This document shows positions 47,408 to 51,903 of a stretch of DNA of 51,903 nucleotides, piece after piece. Both the position numbers and the translations under genes were made by a program. The DNA is from DATEHG01 sp041691295 (GTDB taxonomy: Bacteria; Gemmatimonadota; Gemmatimonadetes; Gemmatimonadales; GWC2-71-9): positions 1 to 51,903 of the forward strand of contig JBEPVA010000003.1 of the NCBI GenBank assembly GCA_041691295.1. Direction: 5' to 3'. The first letter of the stretch is position 1, and the number at the start of each line of letters is the position of its first letter. Below the pieces are notes generated by a model that saw only the letters and a list, made by a program, of their open reading frames with translations, was not told where the DNA came from and searched no databases.

Positions 47408-47791
47408 ATGCGTCGATTCGATCGTCGGCTCGAAACCCGCGAGAAGGTGACCCGCTCTCGAGAGCTCAGGCGCGAGTCCACGTCCGCGGAGAGGACGGCC
47501 TGGCAGATCCTCCGGCGGAAGGGAGTTCTCGGGCTCAAGTTCCGGCGTCAGCACCCACTCCATGGTTTCATCGTCGATTTCTACTGCCCTGCTCTTCGTC
47601 TGGTGCTGGAGATCGATGGAGATATCCATCAGAGACCAGCAGCGGCACAATATGACGTTGAACGAGAGACAGTCCTAAAGCAGTTGGGGTATCGGGTAAC
47701 GCGGCTGACCAACTTTCAGGTCAGCCATGAAAATCTGTGCCGAATGATCACGGAGGCATTGCAGGCAACGGGTATTGGCACAAAGCCATAG
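47408..47791 (+). CDS. DUF559 (Vsr-like PD-(D/E)xK) endonuclease
   Basis: The 127-residue protein has the complete DUF559 fold: LRRESTSAERTAWQILRRKG, LKFRRQHPLHGFIVDFYCP with D57, RLVLEIDGDIH with E68 and D70, YDVERETVLKQLGYRVTRLTN, and a C-terminal helix. D57-E68-xD70 is the expected metal site. Length is normal and there are no lesions. The family's role is unsettled; relatives include Vsr mismatch endonucleases and genes inside repeats. Dyad ATGTCA … TGACAT at about 47374-47393 lies just upstream and could be a regulator site. Confidence 0.88.
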   Translation: MRRFDRRLETREKVTRSRELRRESTSAERTAWQILRRKGVLGLKFRRQHPLHGFIVDFYCPALRLVLEIDGDIHQRPAAAQYDVERETVLKQLGYRVTRLTNFQVSHENLCRMITEALQATGIGTKP

Positions 47792-47808
47792 CACTCAAGG
47801 AATTCGTC

Positions 47809-47833
47809 CCCCTCCCCATGAAATGGGGAGGGG
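47809..47833. repeat. perfect CCCCTCCCCAT/ATGGGGAGGGG hairpin
   Basis: An 11-bp perfect stem with a GAA loop between the DUF559 stop and the LytTR stop. Its right strand is part of the 22-bp inverted repeat and it may terminate both convergent genes. Confidence 0.75.
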
Positions 47834-47846
47834 ACAGGGGAGAGGA

Positions 47847-48662
47847 TCATTTCCCCGCCCCCATCCGCTCCAGCAAATCCTGCTTCCGATTCCTCGATAC
47901 CGCCACTCTCGTATCGTTGGTGAGCACCACCTCGAGGCCCCGCAACGCCTTGCGGCGGACCTCCACCACCCGCTCGAGATTGATGATGGCCGAGCGATGG
48001 ACCCGGAGGAAGCGACTCGGATCGAGCCGTGACTCGAGGGCCGCGAGGGATTCGCGCATCACATGGCTGGCGCTGCCCACGTGTAGTTCGGCGCAGTAGT
48101 CTCGCGCGCCGATCCAGTCGATGGCGGCCACATCGACCACCACCGACCGGGCGCCGGTCGAGACCATGAGGCGTTCGGGGTATGCGGACCGGGACTCCAT
48201 ATCGGTTCGGCCCCGCGAACTCACCTCGTCCAGCAGCGCCCGGAGCCGCTGCTCCAATTGCTCGGCCCTGCTCCGGCTCGATTCGCCGCTCCGAACCTGA
48301 CGGACCCGGTCGAGGGCCCGGCGGAACCGGTCCTCTGCCACGGGCTTTAGCAGGTAGTCGAGCGCCTGGACTTCAAAGGCGTTGACCGCGAACTCGTCAT
48401 AGGCGGTCACGAAGACGACAGCCGGCAGCCATCCGCCTGACTCCTTCATCACCTCGCGCAGCACGCCGAATCCATCAAGCCGGGGCATCTGGACATCGAG
48501 AAAGACGAGGTCCGGAGTGAGCCGGACGATCTCCCGGACCGCATCGCGGCCGCTCAGCGCTTCCGCCACCACCTCGACATCATGGTGGGGCCGAAGCAAC
48601 GCCCGCAGCCCGGCATTGGCCAATGGTTCATCGTCGACCAGCAGGGCCCGGATGGTGGCCAT
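47847..48662 (-). CDS. LytTR-family response regulator
   Basis: The 271-residue protein has a receiver (DDEPLANAG, D56 in VFLDVQMPRLDGFGVL, VTAYDEFAVNAFEVQALDYLLKPV) and a LytTR domain (about 165-265: IDWIGARDYCAELHVGSASHVMRESLAALE, RFLRVHRSAIINLERVVEV). ATG 48662 follows the kinase stop by one base; the longer frame to 48686 lies inside the kinase gene. It has the same design as the 30521 regulator, with moderate identity, so the two systems are probably paralogous. Confidence 0.93.
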   Translation of the reverse strand: MATIRALLVDDEPLANAGLRALLRPHHDVEVVAEALSGRDAVREIVRLTPDLVFLDVQMPRLDGFGVLREVMKESGGWLPAVVFVTAYDEFAVNAFEVQALDYLLKPVAEDRFRRALDRVRQVRSGESSRSRAEQLEQRLRALLDEVSSRGRTDMESRSAYPERLMVSTGARSVVVDVAAIDWIGARDYCAELHVGSASHVMRESLAALESRLDPSRFLRVHRSAIINLERVVEVRRKALRGLEVVLTNDTRVAVSRNRKQDLLERMGAGK

Positions 48663-48663
48663 C

Positions 48664-49821
48664 TCAGTACACCTTCGGCCCATCATTCGGCGGCCGGGCC
48701 GGGGTGCGGTGCAGCGGGAGCGTGACCCTGGCGATCACACCTGACGGCGAGTCGTTGGCCAGCGACAACATGGCGGACTCACCATAGATGTGGCTCAGTC
48801 GCGACCGGGTGTTGTTGAGCCCGACCCCGCCGTACCGTTCGACGGACCAGGCGCCCGGCAGGGAGGGACCCTCGTTGCGAACCTCGAGCAGGAGTTGGTC
48901 GCCGCGGGCAGCGGCGGAGATGGTCAGGCGGCCAGCGGCGTCATCGGCACCGAGACCGTGACGGATGGCGTTCTCGACCAGCGGCTGCAGGATGAGATTC
49001 GGTACCAGCGCGGAAGTGAGCTCCTCGGGCACCGACACGGTGACGCTCAAGCGGTGACTGAATCGGATCCGTTCGATGGCCAGGTAGCGCTCCAGGAAGG
49101 CCAGCTCTTCTGCTAGCGTGATTTCGGGTTCGGCAGTGCCGTGGAGCAGGTGGCGGAGGATGTCCCCCAGTTGGGTAAGGACCGCGATGGCGCCGGGTCC
49201 GTTCTCGGTCCGGACCAGGGCCACGGCCGCGTTGAGTGTATTGAAGAGAAAATGCGGGTGCAGCTGACTCTGCAGCGCGTCCAGTCGGGCGGCGGTCAGC
49301 CGCTGGGACAGCTCGGCGGCCTCGAGCCGGGCCTCCTGGTAGCGGCGGTAGTAGTCGACCCCATAGTACGTGCCGACCACGGTCCAGTACATCAGGAGAT
49401 TGATCGGCAGCCAGTCGAACAGGGAGACGGAGTAGTAGTCAGGGAGGGAGAGCGACGAGGGCCGGACCTCGAAGTACCAGCCGGCCGAGGCGTGCACGGC
49501 GGTGTGAACCATCCCGACCAGCACGCTGAGCACCAGGTGGGTCGCGAGTGGTCCAGGCGCCGGCGGCCAGGAGAGCCGCACCCGGCGGCAGATCCAGAAG
49601 ATCAGCGGCGAGAGCAGGGCCCAGAGCATCCAGCCGGGAAATGCCGCGCCCAGCGCTCGGCCCCATGAGGCAGGCATGCCGGAGATCCGCCAGCCGGCGT
49701 AGTAGTCGACCGCGTCGGCCAGTGACAGCACCGTCCAGAGCGCCACACTGCACCACCAGAGGATCCGCCCGCTGCGGCGGCCCAGCTGAAGCTGGGCTTC
49801 TTCCGGTTCTACAGCCACCAT
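48664..49821 (-). CDS. LytS-like sensor histidine kinase (PF06580 type)
   Basis: The 385-residue kinase has four membrane helices (about 20-40, 62-80, 92-112, 135-155), a coiled linker and the histidine-kinase block: SQLHPHFLFNTLNAAVALVR (His190), LQPLVENAIRHGLG, VRNEGPSL and YGGVGLNNTRSRLSHIYG. ATG 49821 has AAGGAG with about 6-nt spacing. The frame stays open far upstream, but that part is antisense to the DUF5916 gene and is rejected. It is divergent from the DUF5916 gene across 180 nt. Confidence 0.92.
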   Translation of the reverse strand: MVAVEPEEAQLQLGRRSGRILWWCSVALWTVLSLADAVDYYAGWRISGMPASWGRALGAAFPGWMLWALLSPLIFWICRRVRLSWPPAPGPLATHLVLSVLVGMVHTAVHASAGWYFEVRPSSLSLPDYYSVSLFDWLPINLLMYWTVVGTYYGVDYYRRYQEARLEAAELSQRLTAARLDALQSQLHPHFLFNTLNAAVALVRTENGPGAIAVLTQLGDILRHLLHGTAEPEITLAEELAFLERYLAIERIRFSHRLSVTVSVPEELTSALVPNLILQPLVENAIRHGLGADDAAGRLTISAAARGDQLLLEVRNEGPSLPGAWSVERYGGVGLNNTRSRLSHIYGESAMLSLANDSPSGVIARVTLPLHRTPARPPNDGPKVY

Positions 49822-50001
49822 CGCTGGCTCCTTGAGGACTTCGGCCGAGAGCAATGATCGCCGGTTTTCGGACCGGTTGATAGCTCCGCCGGCCCGATGG
49901 CCGGCCCATTGGCTGCAGCGATGTACCACTGGCTGCACTGGTCCCAAACCGGGCCCGGTGAAGCGGCAATTTCGGCTCTGACCCATGATGTCGGAGCCTG
50001 A
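49822..50001. promoter_or_regulatory. divergent promoter region of LytS kinase and DUF5916 genes
   Basis: This 180-nt gap is the only place for both promoters. It contains dyads CCGGT-TTTCGG-ACCGG (about 49861-49876), CCGGCC…GGCCGG-type repeats (about 49887-49908) and TACCACTGGCTGCACTGGTCC (about 49923). No -35/-10 pair stands out. LytTR proteins bind paired direct repeats, and CACTGGCTGCACTGG (CACTGG twice, 9-bp period) is a candidate. Confidence 0.3.
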
Positions 50002-51903
50002 ATGCGCAGCGTGTGGTGTGGCCTGGCAGTTCTGGTGATCGCGGTGCCCCTGTACGGACAGACCGTGCTGCGACCGGCCGATCGCGATTCGATCCGGCTG
50101 GCGGCGGCACTCGGGCCCCGTTCGATCGATGCCAAGCGGATCACGGGCCCTGCACCGGCGATCGATGGCAGCCTTTCGGATTCGGCGTGGAGCGGGGCGC
50201 AGGTGGTGGGTGACTTCGTCGAAGGGGGTCCTCACCCCGGGGTTCTGCCGAAGTATCCGACCACCTTTCAGGTCCTGTTCGACGACCAGGCCATCTACTT
50301 CGGCATCCGGGCCCTCGATCCGCGACCCCGGACCATCGTGGCGCCGTATCCGCGGAGGGATGACGAGACCCGGTCGGACTGGTTTTTCGTCGAGATAGAC
50401 AGCCGCCACGATCGACGGACCGGATTCGGATTCGGGATCAATCCGCGCGGAGTCCAGGTCGATGCCGCCTTTGATGCGGTCATCAACTACGACTATGCCT
50501 GGGACGCAGTTTGGCAGGGCGCTTCCCGGATCGACTCGCTGGGATGGACCGCGGAGTACCGGATTCCCTTCTCGCAACTCGCCTACTCGGCGGGACCGGG
50601 ACAGCCCATGGAGTTCGGTCTCAATGTCTACCGCGTGGTGACTCGCGGCGGGGAGTCGTCGGACTGGTCTCCCAGGTTGCCGACCTTTGCCGAGTTCGAA
50701 TCGCACTTCAATACGATCACGGGACTGGTGGCTCCGGCATCCCCGCAGCGCCTCGAGGTGGTGCCCTACACCGCGGCCAAGGGCACGTTCTCGCCGGTGA
50801 ATGATGGCAACCCGCTAATCGATCGGACTCGGGGCAGCGGATACGCCGGCGCCGATCTTCGGCTCCGACTGCCGGGCGGATTCACCGCCACCGCGGCGAT
50901 CCATCCGGACTTCGGCCAGGTCGAGGCCGATCCGTCACAGGTGAACCTCACCACCTTCGAGACCTTTTTCCCCGAGCAGCGGCCGTTCTTCGTCGAGGGA
51001 TCGACTCAGTTTGCCTTCAACCTCGGGCTGCCGTTCTCGACCCGGGGCAACTCCTTCCTCAACGAACAGCCGTTCTACAGCCGGAGGATCGGCGGTGCGC
51101 CACAGGGCAGCGTGCCAGCCGATGCGCAGTTCAGCGACATTGCCACCAGCACCACTCTGCTCGGCGCCGCCAAGCTGTCAGGCCGGACCTCAAGTGGCTG
51201 GAGCGCCGGGGCGATGACCGCGGTAACCGGGCAGTCACAGGCCGACTACATCGCCCCCGACGGGACGACCAACCGGGCCCTGGTTGAACCGGCGACCGGC
51301 TTCGGCGTGTTGCGACTCAGCCGAGCCTCACAAGATGGAGGGTCGGCGATCGGATTGATCGGTACCGCCGTGACTCGACCGGGCATGGACGGCCCGATCG
51401 CCGCCGAACGGCCATCGGATGCCTTTGCCCTCGGGGTCGACGGACGTCACCGGTTCGGCGGCGGGAACTATGAGGTCAGTGGCTTGGCGATGGGCAGTCG
51501 GGTGGACGGCTCGACCGACGCGATCAGCAAGATTCTCACTGGCCCGGGACATTTCTGGCAGCGGCCAGATGCGTCATACCAGACCGACTACGGCAGCCGC
51601 ACCTCGATCAGCGGCGGGGCGGCGCAGCTGCGGGTGGCCAGGCTCGGCGGGGTCTGGCACTGGGCGGCCACGGGGCACGTGATCACCCCGGGGTTCGAAA
51701 TCAACGATATCGGATTTCAGAACAACGCCGACTGGCTGCTGGCGGTGGGGTCGTTCGACTACCAACGCTACCGGCCGGGGCATGTGATCCGGCGCTGGGC
51801 CGCTGGTGTCGACCAAATCGGGGCCGGGTGGAATTTTGCCGGCGAACGGCGGGCGGCGCTGGCCAGCGGCTATCTCAACTTCTCGCTGCGGAACTACTGG
51901 AGC
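50002..51903 (+). CDS. DUF5916 outer-membrane protein with CBM9-like domain, 3' end outside window
   Basis: The frame opens at ATG 50002 and runs off the right edge; 634 codons are visible. A signal peptide (GLAVLVIAVPLYGQ) precedes a CBM9-like domain (about 45-210: APAIDGSLSDSAWSGAQVVGDF, FEVLFDDQAIYFGIRALD-type strand, WFFVEIDSRHDRRTGFGFGIN, WTAEYRIPFSQLAY). The DUF5916 beta-barrel part then begins with its hallmark HPDFGQVEADPSQVNLTTFE and FFPEQRPFFVEGS. Full members are about 700-900 residues, so most of the barrel is present. The substrate is unknown; related proteins sit in outer membranes of Bacteroidetes and Gemmatimonadota. Control by the adjacent LytS/LytTR pair is plausible. Confidence 0.88.
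   Translation, partial: MRSVWCGLAVLVIAVPLYGQTVLRPADRDSIRLAAALGPRSIDAKRITGPAPAIDGSLSDSAWSGAQVVGDFVEGGPHPGVLPKYPTTFQVLFDDQAIYFGIRALDPRPRTIVAPYPRRDDETRSDWFFVEIDSRHDRRTGFGFGINPRGVQVDAAFDAVINYDYAWDAVWQGASRIDSLGWTAEYRIPFSQLAYSAGPGQPMEFGLNVYRVVTRGGESSDWSPRLPTFAEFESHFNTITGLVAPASPQRLEVVPYTAAKGTFSPVNDGNPLIDRTRGSGYAGADLRLRLPGGFTATAAIHPDFGQVEADPSQVNLTTFETFFPEQRPFFVEGSTQFAFNLGLPFSTRGNSFLNEQPFYSRRIGGAPQGSVPADAQFSDIATSTTLLGAAKLSGRTSSGWSAGAMTAVTGQSQADYIAPDGTTNRALVEPATGFGVLRLSRASQDGGSAIGLIGTAVTRPGMDGPIAAERPSDAFALGVDGRHRFGGGNYEVSGLAMGSRVDGSTDAISKILTGPGHFWQRPDASYQTDYGSRTSISGGAAQLRVARLGGVWHWAATGHVITPGFEINDIGFQNNADWLLAVGSFDYQRYRPGHVIRRWAAGVDQIGAGWNFAGERRAALASGYLNFSLRNYWS

Larger units (their letters stand above)
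47120..47846 (+). mobile_element. putative DUF559 element bounded by a perfect 22-bp inverted repeat
   Basis: 47120-47141 (TCCTCTCCCCTGTCCCCTCC plus CC) is the exact reverse complement of 47825-47846. The segment is 727 bp long and contains only the DUF559 gene. Three copies of a G/C-rich unit (CCCC-CTTCGCAGG-GGGGGAC followed by CATTCCG; about 47136-47175, 47253-47295, 47299-47350) stand on the left and one hairpin on the right. The right end touches the stop codon of the LytTR gene (47847). No target duplication is visible. This could be a nuclease-linked repeat element rather than a transposon. Confidence 0.5.

Noticed and set aside
49822..50706. N-terminal extension of the LytS kinase to 680 codons
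   Set aside because: It lies antisense to the DUF5916 coding region; the start at 49821 has a good ribosome site and a normal N-terminus.

Overview
The window looks like Gemmatimonadota chromosome. It has high GC throughout and many GTG/TTG starts. The gene content also fits: an ADOP-type duplicated permease, a DUF5916 outer-membrane protein, several Hanks-type Ser/Thr kinases (one fused to TPRs), LytS/LytTR two-component pairs, DUF2911, DUF4397, DUF892 and PQQ-propeller proteins. This assignment is inferred from gene content; no rRNA or other marker is present and no tRNA was seen.

Layout. 1-7.9 kb: the start of a PP-loop ATPase gene running off the left edge; a MarR regulator, a zinc-ribbon membrane protein and a CLC chloride protein; a small conserved protein and a polytopic membrane protein followed by a truncated copy of its C-terminus; then a tightly overlapping histidine kinase-response regulator-fdhD run and a convergent LysR gene. 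8-16.5 kb: DUF2911/TPR, DUF445, DUF3224, AraC, a PQQ propeller with an extra C-terminal domain, a GT-C-like membrane protein and tatC. 16.7-25 kb: small stress-type genes (two ferritin-like proteins, DUF1360-like, DUF4397 lipoprotein, metallothionein-like, small membrane protein), a decayed FAD oxidoreductase, a class C serine hydrolase, a Ser/Thr kinase and a TerB/DUF697-like protein. 25.3-36 kb: a class III aminotransferase, a tandem cluster of tiny peptide genes, a YdeP/FdhF-type molybdopterin oxidoreductase (the likely client of fdhD), an apparent operon of secreted protein, ADOP permease, LytS kinase and LytTR regulator, and a second tiny-peptide cluster. 36-52 kb: a RecB/DUF2779 nuclease, an S1/P1 nuclease, secreted and membrane proteins, a KdpD-like sensor without its kinase half, two Ser/Thr kinases, a DUF559 endonuclease inside a 22-bp inverted repeat, a second LytTR/LytS pair and a DUF5916 gene running off the right edge.

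Most unusual content. (1) Two clusters (about 26.87-27.74 kb and 35.45-36.03 kb) encode 50-60 residue peptides. They share a KDLKP... leader ending in a double-glycine signal ([EQN]-A-x-x-[VI]-[KR]-G-G). After the GG, each carries a different piece of the central part of the type VI tube protein Hcp. No complete hcp or other T6SS gene is present. (2) Degenerate, in-register heptanucleotide arrays sit at many gene ends; one, folded as an inverted pair, lies in frame inside a Ser/Thr kinase domain. (3) A DUF559 gene is bounded by a perfect 22-bp inverted repeat. (4) Two unrelated small genes share a leader architecture: promoter, hairpin, then a hairpin with an AGATGAAGGCG ... GATCGCGCCTTTTG signature. 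(5) Several genes are clearly decaying or truncated.
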